DNA of 64,000 nt from Trebonia sp963785645 (GTDB taxonomy: Bacteria > Actinomycetota > Actinomycetes > Streptosporangiales > Streptosporangiaceae), in contig CAWAWG010000005.1 of NCBI GenBank assembly GCA_963785645.1, forward strand, positions 434,001-498,000, given 5' to 3'. Below are positions 7,428 to 15,941 of this stretch, piece after piece. Within the stretch, counting starts at the first letter, position 1. The number at the start of each line of letters is the position of its first letter. Under the pieces are notes generated by a model. It saw only the letters and a program-made list of their open reading frames with translations. It was not told the DNA's origin and searched no databases. The translations under genes and the position numbers were made by a program.

Positions 7428-9165
7428 CTAAGGGCTTGCAGATAAATAACACGCTGTCTTGATCTTGACCTGGATAGTTGACGCCTGCCGATCTTGCCAG
7501 GTCGTAGAGGTCGTCAAGGCTGGCGAGGCGGTTTGGGTACTGGTGGATGTTATGCCCGGTTTGCTCTAGGAGCTGACGGATGTCGCGGATGCGCTTGCTG
7601 ACGGTTTCGGGCCGGACGCCGAGCAGGGCGGCGATGGCGGCCTGGGGCAGTCCGAGGCGGTGGTGCAGGATGGTGGCGAGGAGCCGGTCTGCCAGGGTCA
7701 GGGCGGGACGGCGGCCGGGACCCGGGGCGTTGAGCCGGGGCCTGTGGCCGCGGCGCTTGTCCAGGCTGGCCTCCCTCTGCTGGTCGTGCAGGGTTATCAG
7801 CTCGGTGATCAGGGCGTCCCAGCCAGCAGCAGGCAGCCCGGTCAGCGCGGGGTGGCAGAGCCAGGCCAGTCCGGGGCTGGGCTGGTCGAACGGGTCGGGG
7901 GCGCTGGGAGGCAGGCCTTGCCTGGGCGGGCGGAAGGAGTGCTCCCAGTTGCCGTGCTCGTGCGGGCGGAGGGTGCAGTTCCAGTCGCCGTGCCAGTCGT
8001 GGCGGTCCAGCGGCAGCGCCTTCATCTGCGCGTCGCTGACCTCGGCCCCGGTCGGGTACTGACCGTCGTCCAGCTCGGCACGGACCTTCAGCCCGGTGCG
8101 GGTGGTGGTGGCGGCGATGGTGTTGACGACGACCTCGTGGCTGGCCAGGGGCCTGCCGCGCCAGTTCATGGTGATGTGGGAGAACAGCCGGTGCTCGACC
8201 TTGTTCCACTTCGAGGTTCCCGGCGGGAAGTGGCAGACGGTGACCTCCAGGCCGGTCTCGACGGCCAGGGCGGCCAGTTCCGCTTTCCAGGCCCGGGTGC
8301 GGTAGCCGTTGGAGCCGCCCGCGTCGGCGGTGATGAGCAGCCGCCGGGCCTGCGGGTACTCTTCGTGCCCGGCGGCCTTCCACCAGCGGCGGACGGACTC
8401 GACGGCGAACGCGGCGGTGTCGTGGTCGGTGCCGACGTTCACCCAGCCGGCGTTGGCGGTGATGTCGTAGATGCCGTAGGGCACGGCCTTGCCGACGGCG
8501 TCTTCGGGGAAGTCATGGACGAGCGCGGCCGCGGGGCTGCCCTTGGGCCGCCACTGGCGGCCGGCGTTGCTGAAGTCCCCGACGAGTTCCTTCTTCTTGG
8601 TGTCCACGCTGATCACCGGGTCGGCGGTGCCCTGGTGGGCCTTGGCCTGCTCGCTTATGCAGCGGAACTGGCCGTCCCGGTCCGGGTGCTGCTTGCCCTC
8701 GACCGTCTTGACGTTGCCCTGCAGGCTGAAGCCCTCGCTCCTTAGCAGGTCACCGACCGTGTCGGCGGAGACCTTGCGGCCCTGGGCGGTCAGCTCGGCC
8801 GCCAGGTCGCGGGTCGACTTCGTCGTCCACCGCAGCGGCGTCACCGGGTCGCCCCGCTCGTCGGGCTCGACTAGCGCCAGCAGCGCCGGGAGCAGGCCCG
8901 GGTCCAGGTCAGCGGCCCGCTTGCGGCCCCCGCCCGGACGCCGGACCCGCCCCAGCGGCTCCGCCCCGGCCTCCAGCTCGCCCGCGCCCAGCGACACCGT
9001 GGCCTCGCGGACCCCGGCGGCCCGGGCCACCAGCCGGATCCCGCCGTGCCCCAGCGAACGCGCCTCGGCACCCATCAGCAGCCGCCGCTGCCGCTCGTCC
9101 AGGTGCGGGAAGATCACCGCGAACTTCGCCACCAGAACCCGCCCGATCTCCTCCAAGCCGTCCAT
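7423..9165 (-). CDS. ISAzo13-family transposase
   Basis: About 580 residues with the Rhodopirellula-type transposase DDE domain. Visible segments are an N-terminal helix-turn-helix (GHGGIRLVARAAGVREATVS), PGGGRKRAADLDP, TRDLAAELTAQGRKVSADTV, the catalytic VISVDTKKKELVGDF, HDTAAFAVESVRRWW, LLITADAGGSNGYRTR and CHFPPGTSKWNKVEHRLFSH. The ATG at 9165 (MDGLEEIGRVL) is preferred over the one at 9189. The frame runs through the element's own left end and takes its TGA from the terminal repeat of the neighbouring IS1182, so its last few residues are foreign. Confidence 0.9.
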   Translation of the reverse strand: MDGLEEIGRVLVAKFAVIFPHLDERQRRLLMGAEARSLGHGGIRLVARAAGVREATVSLGAGELEAGAEPLGRVRRPGGGRKRAADLDPGLLPALLALVEPDERGDPVTPLRWTTKSTRDLAAELTAQGRKVSADTVGDLLRSEGFSLQGNVKTVEGKQHPDRDGQFRCISEQAKAHQGTADPVISVDTKKKELVGDFSNAGRQWRPKGSPAAALVHDFPEDAVGKAVPYGIYDITANAGWVNVGTDHDTAAFAVESVRRWWKAAGHEEYPQARRLLITADAGGSNGYRTRAWKAELAALAVETGLEVTVCHFPPGTSKWNKVEHRLFSHITMNWRGRPLASHEVVVNTIAATTTRTGLKVRAELDDGQYPTGAEVSDAQMKALPLDRHDWHGDWNCTLRPHEHGNWEHSFRPPRQGLPPSAPDPFDQPSPGLAWLCHPALTGLPAAGWDALITELITLHDQQREASLDKRRGHRPRLNAPGPGRRPALTLADRLLATILHHRLGLPQAAIAALLGVRPETVSKRIRDIRQLLEQTGHNIHQYPNRLASLDDLYDLARSAGVNYPGQDQDSVLFICKPLA

Positions 9166-9219
9166 ACCACAGCAGCATGCCGGAAACACGGAAGCTACGG
9201 GTTATTTTCCGGCAAGCCC
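7432..9219 (-). mobile_element. ISAzo13-like insertion sequence
   Basis: The imperfect terminal inverted repeats share GGGCTTGC followed by AAATAAC after a short variable stretch. TAA occurs on both flanks (7429-7431 and 9220-9222), consistent with a 3-bp target duplication. The left flank was later cut by the IS1182 insertion. On its right the element interrupts an open frame of unknown function at 9223-9489. Confidence 0.8.
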
Positions 9220-9222
9220 TAA

Positions 9223-9489
9223 GCGGCATTGCACTCCGATGTGCAAAACATCCACCGCACTGCTGGACGCCCGCAGCGCCTCGCCTGCACCGGGGTATTT
9301 GAGCACAATGCCGCTATATGTCGCGAAGGCAGCGCGGGTGACCCGCAGACCCCGGCCGGTCAACCGCTGTACTAACCTCTCAGCGTCTTGCTTGCCTTCG
9401 CAGGAGGGTTTGCGATGAGGCGGAGCACGTATTCGTTCCGGATAAACGATGTTCTTCTTTTTGCTTGCCGTGGGGGTCAGTTGCGACAT
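9223..9489 (-). pseudogene. Unrecognised open frame cut by the ISAzo13-like insertion
   Basis: About 88 residues read MSQLTPTASKKKN at the start, then LVQRLTGRGLRVTRAAFATY and VDVLHIGVQC, before running into the right end of the IS. The amphipathic composition looks protein-like, but no family is recognised and the start is uncertain. If it is a gene, its C-terminal part was removed or separated by the insertion. An alternative is that the stretch is non-coding. Confidence 0.25.
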
Positions 9490-9500
9490 ATCGTGTGCGC

Positions 9501-9974
9501 GTGAATGTCAACGAGCGTGACGAGATCACCGCGTCCGTCGGCGCCCACGCGGACCTCGGGCCACGGTATGACTCGGCCGTCGCCGAAGGACTGGTCGAGC
9601 GCATCGGCGAGGAGATCGACAAGCGGATAGACGCCCGGCTGGGCGGGCAGCCACGTCCCAGCCAGCCGCCGCAGAACGACAGCGGCCCCGTGCCCGCAAT
9701 CCAGGTTCCCGCCTACCAGGGACCGGCTACATATCAGGGACCGGGGTCCACGCCGTCGATGCCGGTCGCGGCCTCGCCTTCCCCGCCCGCGCCCCGGCGG
9801 GCCAGCGGGCTGAGCGGGATGGTTCTCGGCCTCGGGTCGATGGGTCTCGGAGTCGGAGCGACCGCCGTCGTCGTAAGCCATCACGTGGAATCCGTCGCCG
9901 CCCTCCTCATGGTGGTGCTGATCTGGGTCGCGATCGCGATCATCAACATCGCCCACTCCCGACGACAACTCTGA
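9501..9974 (+). CDS. Small membrane protein, conserved actinobacterial type
   Basis: 157 residues from a GTG at 9501 (another in-frame GTG at 9495). The N-terminal part is acidic and helical (YDSAVAEGLVERIGEEIDKR), the middle is a proline-rich linker with PAYQGPATYQGPGSTP, and the C-terminus has two membrane segments (LSGMVLGLGSMGLGVGATAV and VAALLMVVLIWVAIAIINIA). This architecture is common among uncharacterised actinobacterial membrane proteins; no enzymatic motif is visible. It precedes the Clp N-domain fragment by 19 bp. Confidence 0.6.
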   Translation: MNVNERDEITASVGAHADLGPRYDSAVAEGLVERIGEEIDKRIDARLGGQPRPSQPPQNDSGPVPAIQVPAYQGPATYQGPGSTPSMPVAASPSPPAPRRASGLSGMVLGLGSMGLGVGATAVVVSHHVESVAALLMVVLIWVAIAIINIAHSRRQL

Positions 9975-9993
9975 CCCGACAACGGAGCACGGG

Positions 9994-10236
9994 ATGTTCG
10001 AGCGGTCCGGCGACCGTTCGCGGCACGTGGCGGTGCTGGCGCAGGAAGAGGCCAGGATGCTCGGCCACGGTCACATCGGCACCGGGCACCTGCTGCTCGG
10101 GCTGATTCACGAGGAATCGGGCATCCAGGCGGCCGTGCTCGCCGCGGCGGGCGCCGTCCCGGACAAAGTACGCGCCGGCCAGCAGGCCAACAACAGCAAC
10201 CAGTGGGTTAGCGGGACCAGCAACGGCAACCACTGA
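9994..10236 (+). pseudogene. Clp N-terminal domain fragment ended by a dispersed repeat
   Basis: The first 60 residues (MFERSGDRSRHVAVLAQEEA then HGHIGTGHLLLGLIHEESG) match the first half of a Clp_N substrate-binding repeat as found at the start of ClpC. From about base 10179 the frame enters a dispersed repeat and reads QQANNSNQWVSGTSNGNH before stopping. No AAA+ domain follows. It is either a decayed ClpC-like paralogue cut by the repeat or a stand-alone Clp_N protein with a repeat-derived tail; the first is more likely. Confidence 0.6.
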
Positions 10237-10545
10237 CCACGCACTCGGCGCCGCAGGCGCCGTCCCGGGCTCGTCCCGGCGAGGGGATACGGGGACGGAT
10301 TCATCCATCCCACCCTGCGGAGAGCCACCGGGTTAGCCGCCCAACAACAGCAACCAGTGGGTTAGCGGACCAGCAACGGCAACCACCGGATACGTACTCG
10401 GCGCCGCAGGCGCCGTCCCGGGCGCCGCCCGGCGAGGGGGATACGAAGGCCAGTGGAGGGGCTCCCTTTGTTTTGGGGGAGGGACTCCCCCGTGCGCAGG
10501 GGGGGTATGGGGGGGATCGCTCCCCCCGGGGAAATACAGCGCAAA
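10179..10545 (+). repeat. Two copies of the dispersed composite repeat (type C) ending in a G-run hairpin
   Basis: The motif CCAACAACAGCAACCA occurs at 10185 and again at 10344. Each is followed by a second near copy (CCAGCAACGGCAACCA), GGCGCCGCAGGCGCC, a GC-rich hairpin, and in the second copy GGAGGGGCTCCC plus GGGGGAGGGACTCCCCC. The second copy matches 22728-22900 almost base for base over about 170 bp. It ends in a GGGGGG/CCCCCC hairpin and GGGGAAATACAGCG, just upstream of the MFS gene. Confidence 0.85.
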
Positions 10546-10619
10546 ATAAATTGCCTGCTCGCGGCGTTGAGACTTAGGCTCAACTGCTTTTCCCTGCCGC
10601 TTGCGAAGGATTTCCTGTC

Positions 10620-11939
10620 ATGTCTTGGCGCGCGCTTGCCCGCCGGTATCCCGTGCTCGCCATCCGTGACTTCCGGCTGCTGCTTGTGGACCGGCTGCTC
10701 GCGCCGTTCTCCATCGGGTTCTCGATCGTGGGCGTCTCGTTCGCGGTGCTCAAGGTCACCGGGTCGACGGCGGACCTCTCTTACGTGATCGCCGCCCAGA
10801 CCGCCCCCATGCTTGTGTTCTCTCTGGTCAGCGGCGTGTTCGCGGACCGGTTCCCGCCCCAGCGGGTAATCATCGCGGGCAACCTCGCGGTGGTCGTCGG
10901 CGAGGGCGTCTTCGGCCTGCTCATGCTGGTGACCGGGCATCCGCCGCTGTGGGCCATGATCTGCCTTGAGTCGGTCAACGGGATCGGCGGCGCCATGTTC
11001 TACCCGGCCTCGCAGGCGCTGCTCCCCCAGCTGGTGCCGGACACGCTGCTGCCGGAGGGCAGTTCGATCAGCCGGCTCGCGATGAACACGGGGCAGATGA
11101 CGGGCGCCGCCGCGGCGGGCCTGCTCGTCGCGGCGGCGGGGCCCGGATGGGCGCTGACGCTGTGCGCGATCGGGGTGTCAGGGACCGTCCCGCTGATGCT
11201 GGCCGTCAAGGGCGGGCGGGTGCCGCGGCTGGTCCCGGCCGGCGAGCGGTCCGGCATGATCGCCGAACTGCGCGAGGGATGGGCGGAGTTCCGCAAGCAC
11301 ACCTGGCTGTGGGCCACGGTTATCCAGTACTGCCTGGTCATGATGGCGTGGAACGGCGGGTTCATGGTGCTGGGGCCGGTGGTTGCCCGGGCGCACCTGG
11401 GCGGCGCGGCCGCGTGGGGTGCGATCTCCGCCGCCGATGCGTTCGGCTTGATCCTCGGCGGGCTCATCTCGCTGCGGTACACGCCGCGCAGGCCGATGCT
11501 GTTCGTGGTCTGCACCGGGGGCATGTGCGCGATCTCTCCGCTGGTGCTCGGGCTGGTCGCGCCGCTGCTTGTCATCTGCCTGGTCGCCCTCGTCCTCGGG
11601 GCGCTTGTCGAGGTGATGATGGTCCAGTGGACGGTGGCGATGGCGACGAGGATCCCGCCGGACAAGCTGGCCAGGGTGTCGTCATACGACGCGTTCGGCT
11701 CGCTCGCGGCGATGCCGCTCGGTGCGCTGATCGCCGGCCCGCTCGCGGCGCGGGTGGGCGTCCCCGTGACGCAGTTCGCCGCCGCGGCGGTGATCTTCGT
11801 AGCGTCCGCGTTCACGTTGATCCCACGGGACATCCGGACGATACGCAGCGACGACGTACTGGCCAGGAACTCAGTCCCACCTGGCCTTAACGCGGCCCTA
11901 CCTATCGCCAGTGCTCAAGCGGGAGCGGACCGCGGCTGA
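10620..11939 (+). CDS. Major facilitator superfamily transporter (exporter type)
   Basis: 439 residues with about twelve membrane segments. The start MSWRALARRYPVLAIRDFRL and the sequence GVFADRFPPQRVIIAG (MFS motif A-like, between helices 2 and 3) and LLPEGSSISRLAMNTGQMTG fit the MFS_3/EntS-like group of small-molecule and siderophore exporters. The ATG at 10620 has GAAGGA about 7 nt upstream. The substrate cannot be told from sequence. Its 3' end overlaps the convergent Lrp-type regulator by 38 bp. Confidence 0.85.
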   Translation: MSWRALARRYPVLAIRDFRLLLVDRLLAPFSIGFSIVGVSFAVLKVTGSTADLSYVIAAQTAPMLVFSLVSGVFADRFPPQRVIIAGNLAVVVGEGVFGLLMLVTGHPPLWAMICLESVNGIGGAMFYPASQALLPQLVPDTLLPEGSSISRLAMNTGQMTGAAAAGLLVAAAGPGWALTLCAIGVSGTVPLMLAVKGGRVPRLVPAGERSGMIAELREGWAEFRKHTWLWATVIQYCLVMMAWNGGFMVLGPVVARAHLGGAAAWGAISAADAFGLILGGLISLRYTPRRPMLFVVCTGGMCAISPLVLGLVAPLLVICLVALVLGALVEVMMVQWTVAMATRIPPDKLARVSSYDAFGSLAAMPLGALIAGPLAARVGVPVTQFAAAAVIFVASAFTLIPRDIRTIRSDDVLARNSVPPGLNAALPIASAQAGADRG

Positions 11940-12387
11940 GCACGGTCCTGAGCGCGAAGGTGGACCGCACCTCGGTCACGCCCGGGATGGCGAGCACCTG
12001 GTCGAGCAGCAGCTTCTCGTAGTCGGCCAGGTCCGGCACCGCGGCCTCGATGAGGAAGTCGTCTCCCCCGGAGATGAGGTAGCAGGCGACCACGGCGGGA
12101 ATCGCGAGCAGGGCTTCCTCGACCCGGGTGGAAGCTTCGCGGGAGTGCCGGTCGACCTTGAGCCCGACGAACACCGTGAGGTCGAGGCCGGCCCGGGATC
12201 GGCTGACCTCGGCGCGGTAGCCGGCGATGATCCCGTCGGACTCCAGCGCCTTGACCCGGCGCAGGCAGGCCGACGGGGACAGACCCACCGCGTCGGCGAG
12301 GTCGACGTTGGCGATCCTGCCGTCCCGCTGCAGCCGGGCAACGATGGCACGATCCACCTTGTCCGGCACACGGTCCGGTTGATTCAT
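11902..12387 (-). CDS. Lrp/AsnC-family transcriptional regulator
   Basis: 161 residues: an N-terminal winged helix-turn-helix (DKVDRAIVARLQRDGRIANV, VDLADAVGLSPSACLRRVKA) and a C-terminal RAM ligand-binding domain with VVACYLISGGDDFLIEAAV. The ATG at 12387 starts the canonical N-terminus; frames further upstream run into a hairpin repeat. Divergent from the APC permease 99 bp away, so it may control amino acid transport. Members usually act as octamers that bend DNA and respond to amino acids. Confidence 0.92.
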   Translation of the reverse strand: MNQPDRVPDKVDRAIVARLQRDGRIANVDLADAVGLSPSACLRRVKALESDGIIAGYRAEVSRSRAGLDLTVFVGLKVDRHSREASTRVEEALLAIPAVVACYLISGGDDFLIEAAVPDLADYEKLLLDQVLAIPGVTEVRSTFALRTVLSRGPLPLEHWR

Positions 12388-12427
12388 GATCAAAGAATAA
12401 CTTAGCCGCAATTTTACCGCGCCATAT

Positions 12428-12458
12428 GGGCGTATCGCGGCGATATTTGCCATCGCGT
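12428..12458 (+). repeat. Degenerate core hairpin in the lrp-permease divergent region
   Basis: GTATC, GCGGC, loop GATATTT and GCCATC followed by GCG match the layout of the core hairpin family (bulge, inner stem, 7-nt loop) with a weakened inner stem. It lies between two divergent promoters. Confidence 0.35.
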
Positions 12459-12486
12459 GCGAACCGACTTGACGAAGACTCAAGGC

Positions 12487-13952
12487 ATGAAGGAAGCCTT
12501 GCGGCGGAGGAACCCGCCGGCCGGTCGCATGTTCCACTCAGCTACTCCTCGTTCCCGTGCCGTCGCCGCTCCCCCGCCTTCACCGCCAGTGTCTTCGCAA
12601 GGACTGTCTTCGCAAGTACTGTCTTCGCAGCCGGTGCCTTCGCCGCGAGCGTCCGCTCAGGCCGGGCTGAGCACGGCGCGGGGGGCCGCGCTCTACATCG
12701 GCGCGCTGCTCGGGCCAGGCCTGCTGCTGCTTCCCGGGCTCGCCGCCGCCGAGGCGGGCAGGCCTCGGTGCTCGCCTGGACCGGACTCATCATCTTGTCG
12801 GGACTGTTCGCGGTCGTCTTCGGTTCTCTCGGCCGCGGTTTTCCCTCCGCGGGCGGTGTCATCGGCTATGTCCGCGCGGGCCTCGGCGAGCGCGCGAGCG
12901 AAATCGCCGGCTGGTCGTTCCTCGTCGGAGTCGTCGCGGGAGCACCGGTCGTCTGCCTGATCGGCGCCGGCTACGTCACCGAGCTCACCGGTGGCGGCAG
13001 GCTTGCCCGGGCGCTGATCGCCGCGGCGCTGCTGCTTGTCGTCATGGCGCTCGCCGCGGGCGGGCTGCGGGCTTCGGCCACCGCCCAACTGGTGCTCGTC
13101 AGCCTTCTCATCTGCGTGGTCGCCGTCGCCGTGGCCGGGTCGGCCCGCGATGCCCAGCCGGCCAACTGGACGCCGTTCGTCCCGCACGGCTGGCAGTCGG
13201 TCGGGCACGCGGCCGCGACGCTGATGCTGTCGTTCGTCGGCTGGGAGGCGGTTGCACCGCTCACCACGCGCTTCGCCGACCCGTCGCGGCAGCTCCCGCG
13301 GGTTATCGGCAGTGCCCTGGTCGTCACCAGCGTGCTCTACCTGGGCCTCGCGGTCGCCGCCATCAGCGTCCTTGGCGCCGGCGCGGGGACCAGCGCGCCG
13401 CTCGCCGCGTTGCTCAGGGACGCCGCCGGACCACCGGGGACCGCTGCCGCCGCCGTCGCGGCGGTCGTGCTGACGGTCGGCGCGAGCAATGCCTATGTGA
13501 CCGGCGCGGCTGAAATGGCCGCCGAGCTGACGCGCTCACGGCGGACGCGTCCCGGTGCCAGGCGGGCTACCCGGCCGGCTCCCCGGCTCCTCGCGGCGAT
13601 CGCCGTCTCGGGCCTGGCGCTCATCTCGCTGTACGGGCTCGGGCTGGCCGGCCCGACGACGCTCGTCGCCATCCCGACGACGCTGTTCCTCGTGGTGTAT
13701 CTCGGTTGCATGACCTCGGCGGTCCGGGTACTGCGCGGCCGGGCGCGCCTGGCGGCGGCCCCGGCCGCGGTCGCTGTCGCGGTGGTGCTCGGCTACTGCG
13801 GCTGGGCCCTGCTCGCACCGCTGGCCGTCGTTCTCGCGCTCTGCTCGGCGCGCCCGCTCGCCGAGCGCCCGGCCCGGCGATTCGCAAAAGACGCGAATCG
13901 GTCTAAGGAACGGATTCTTGCGGCAACCTGGAATGTCAGACCCTCGGCGTAG
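12487..13952 (+). CDS. APC-family amino acid permease, one frameshift
   Basis: About ten to twelve membrane helices. The N-terminal membrane part reads LSTARGAALYIGALLGPGLL in one frame. After base ~12758 the protein continues as ASVLAWTGLIILSGLFAVVF in the next frame, because one C appears missing in GAGGCGGGC-AGGCC. Later conserved parts include FVGWEAVAPLTTRFADPSRQ and VGASNAYVTGAAEMAAEL. The first 60 residues contain a Ser-Ser-Gln repeat encoded by a 15-bp minisatellite (12593-12630), so the start is uncertain. The divergent Lrp-type regulator supports a role in amino acid uptake or exchange. Confidence 0.75.
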
Positions 13953-13962
13953 CGTGCAGGGT

Positions 13963-14553
13963 ATGAACCTTCCCAGGCGCCTTTCCGGTCGTAAGACCCG
14001 TCTTGAGTGCCCCGGCGACCCGAAGCAGGCCGGCGAGGCGGACCGCGGCAGCGAGCACGCGGCCTACATGAGCTGGGTCGCCGCCACCGTCGGAGAGCAC
14101 GGCTGGGCGATCTCCGGACGGCACGGCGACGAGGTGGCGCCGCCCTGGGCGTACAGCGTCGGGATGTGGCTGTCCTGCCAGACCCCGGAGCTGGTCTTGT
14201 GCGGGCTGCCCGTGCAGAACGGCGCGGCCATCATCAATGCGATCGGCACGCGGATCGCCGACGGCGCCGACTACTGCGCCGGCGACGTGCTTGACGACAT
14301 CTGCCCGGCTCCGCTCACGCTGCGCCCCGTCGAGGCCAGCTGGCGGACATCGAACGGCTTGCTGGCGATCTCCAACGCCTTTTACGGGCTGGTCAGGCCG
14401 CCGTACCTGCAGGTCGTGTGGTCGGATAAGAACGGCCGATTCCCCTGGGAGCCAGGCTTCCAGGTCACGTTCGACCGGGCCCAGCCCCTGCTATGGCTGC
14501 CACGCGACGACAACCCCCCGTCCCCGTGGACCCGCCTGGAGCGGCTTCCCTGA
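13963..14553 (+). CDS. DUF4262 domain protein
   Basis: 196 residues, with HGWAISGRHG, PPWAYSVGMWLSCQTPELVL and CGLPVQNGAAIINAIGTRIA as the recognisable DUF4262 core, followed by FYGLVRPPYLQVVWSDKNGR and FPWEPGF. The family is widespread in actinobacteria and has no established function. The ATG at 13963 begins 10 bp after the permease stop; an ATG at 13933 is also in frame but overlaps the permease. Confidence 0.7.
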   Translation: MNLPRRLSGRKTRLECPGDPKQAGEADRGSEHAAYMSWVAATVGEHGWAISGRHGDEVAPPWAYSVGMWLSCQTPELVLCGLPVQNGAAIINAIGTRIADGADYCAGDVLDDICPAPLTLRPVEASWRTSNGLLAISNAFYGLVRPPYLQVVWSDKNGRFPWEPGFQVTFDRAQPLLWLPRDDNPPSPWTRLERLP

Positions 14554-14588
14554 GGCACCGGGAGCCCTCATCAATTGGGAACATAAAG

Positions 14589-14789
14589 ATGATGCCCATG
14601 AGCAGCCCGTGGTGGTTCGACGAACTATCGGAGTATATGACCGAGGAGGCGTACCAGGATCTGTCCGAGGAGATCTCACGCACCACCGAGATCGTGCACG
14701 GGCATGTCAGAGGTGTACCGCCAAACAACGGCCCTGCGGAGGCTGCCGCGAGAGGTTTCAGGCCGAGCAATGACCCTCCGGGGGGCTGA
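14589..14789 (+). CDS. Small acidic protein, unrecognised
   Basis: 66 residues, starting MMPMSSPWWFDELSEYMTEE and continuing AYQDLSEEISRTTEIVHGHV. The acidic helical sequence and clean stop just before a terminator hairpin suggest a real short gene. Three ATGs (14589, 14592, 14598) are candidates. No family recognised. Confidence 0.4.
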   Translation: MMPMSSPWWFDELSEYMTEEAYQDLSEEISRTTEIVHGHVRGVPPNNGPAEAAARGFRPSNDPPGG

Positions 14790-14820
14790 CGCGAGGCGTT
14801 CCTCGCCAACCCCCCGGGAG
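14776..14820. terminator. Strong G-run hairpin terminator
   Basis: CTCCGGGGGG pairs with CCCCCCGGGAG, and inside it GCGAGG pairs with CCTCGC around CGTT. It lies directly at the stop of the small acidic gene and facing the end of pfkA. No U-run follows, as is common in high-GC actinobacteria. Confidence 0.6.
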
Positions 14821-14893
14821 TAATTCGACGCGGGGGAGTAAGCCGGACTCGTTCGGAATACGGTTGTTTTGGGTATTGATTTTGCTTTTTGGT

Positions 14894-15931
14894 TTACCCG
14901 AAAAAGACTTCGGATTCCGCATAGCGCTCCGGCGGGACCAGCTTGAGTTCGCGGGTGGCCTCGATCAGCGGGACGCGGACGATCTCGGTGCCGCGCAGCG
15001 CCACCATGTTGCCGAACGCCTCGTCGTGGACCGCCGCGACCGCGTGCAGGCCGAAGCGGGTCGCCAGAACCCGGTCGAAGGCGGTCGGGGTGCCGCCGCG
15101 CTGGATGTGGCCGAGCACCGTGCAGCGCGCCTCCTTGCCCGTGCGCTTCTCGATCTCGCTGGCGAGGTACTGGCCGACGCCGCCGAGCCTGACGTGCCCG
15201 AACGCGTCGAGCTGGCCGGACTGGAGCGACAGTTCCTCATGCTGCGGGTGCGCGCCCTCGGCGACCACCACGATCGGCGCGTACCGGGTCTGGAACCGGT
15301 GCTCCACGTAGCCGATCACCTTGTCGATGTCGAACGGCCGCTCCGGGATCAGGACGACGTTCGCCCCGCCGGCCATGCCGGCGTGCAGCGCGATCCAGCC
15401 CGCGTGGCGGCCCATCACCTCGATGATGAGCGCCCGGTGGTGGCTCTCCGCCGTGGTGTGCAGGCGGTCGATCGCCTCCATCGCGATGTTCACCGCGGTG
15501 TCGAAGCCGAAGGTGTAGTCGGTGGCCCCGAGGTCGTTGTCGATCGTCTTCGGCACGCCGACGACAGGGATGCCCTCGTCGTTCAGCCGGGCGGCGACAC
15601 CGAGCGTGTCCTCGCCGCCGATGACCACCAGGGCGTCGACGCCGAGCCCTTGCATGTTGTCCTTGATCCGCTCGACGCCGGAGCGGCCCTGCCCGGCGTC
15701 CTTGAACGGATTCGTCCGCGACGAGCCGAGGATCGTGCCGCCGCGCGGCAGGATGCCGCGGACCGCGGACACGTCGAGCGGCATCGTGTCCGCTTCAAGC
15801 GGCCCGCGCCAGCCGTCACGGAACCCGAGGAACTCGATCCCGTATTCCTGAATACCCCTACGTACTACCGCGCGGATCACCGCGTTCAGCCCGGGGCAGT
15901 CGCCGCCCCCAGTAAGGACCCCAACTCGCAT
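14894..15931 (-). CDS. pfkA: 6-phosphofructokinase, pyrophosphate-type residues
   Basis: 345 residues. It phosphorylates fructose 6-phosphate in glycolysis. Seen: TGGGDCPGLNAVIR at the N-terminus, GGTILGSSRTNPF, GGEDTLG (Asp108) and PKTIDNDL (Lys128, catalytic Asp131). In ATP-using enzymes Asp108 and Lys128 are both glycine; Asp and Lys at these places are the hallmark of PPi-dependent PFK as in Amycolatopsis methanolica. The start at 15931 gives the canonical MRVGVLTGGGD. It lies 10 bp downstream of plsC in the same direction and is probably co-transcribed. Confidence 0.92.
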   Translation of the reverse strand: MRVGVLTGGGDCPGLNAVIRAVVRRGIQEYGIEFLGFRDGWRGPLEADTMPLDVSAVRGILPRGGTILGSSRTNPFKDAGQGRSGVERIKDNMQGLGVDALVVIGGEDTLGVAARLNDEGIPVVGVPKTIDNDLGATDYTFGFDTAVNIAMEAIDRLHTTAESHHRALIIEVMGRHAGWIALHAGMAGGANVVLIPERPFDIDKVIGYVEHRFQTRYAPIVVVAEGAHPQHEELSLQSGQLDAFGHVRLGGVGQYLASEIEKRTGKEARCTVLGHIQRGGTPTAFDRVLATRFGLHAVAAVHDEAFGNMVALRGTEIVRVPLIEATRELKLVPPERYAESEVFFG

Positions 15932-15941
15932 AGGGCAAAGC

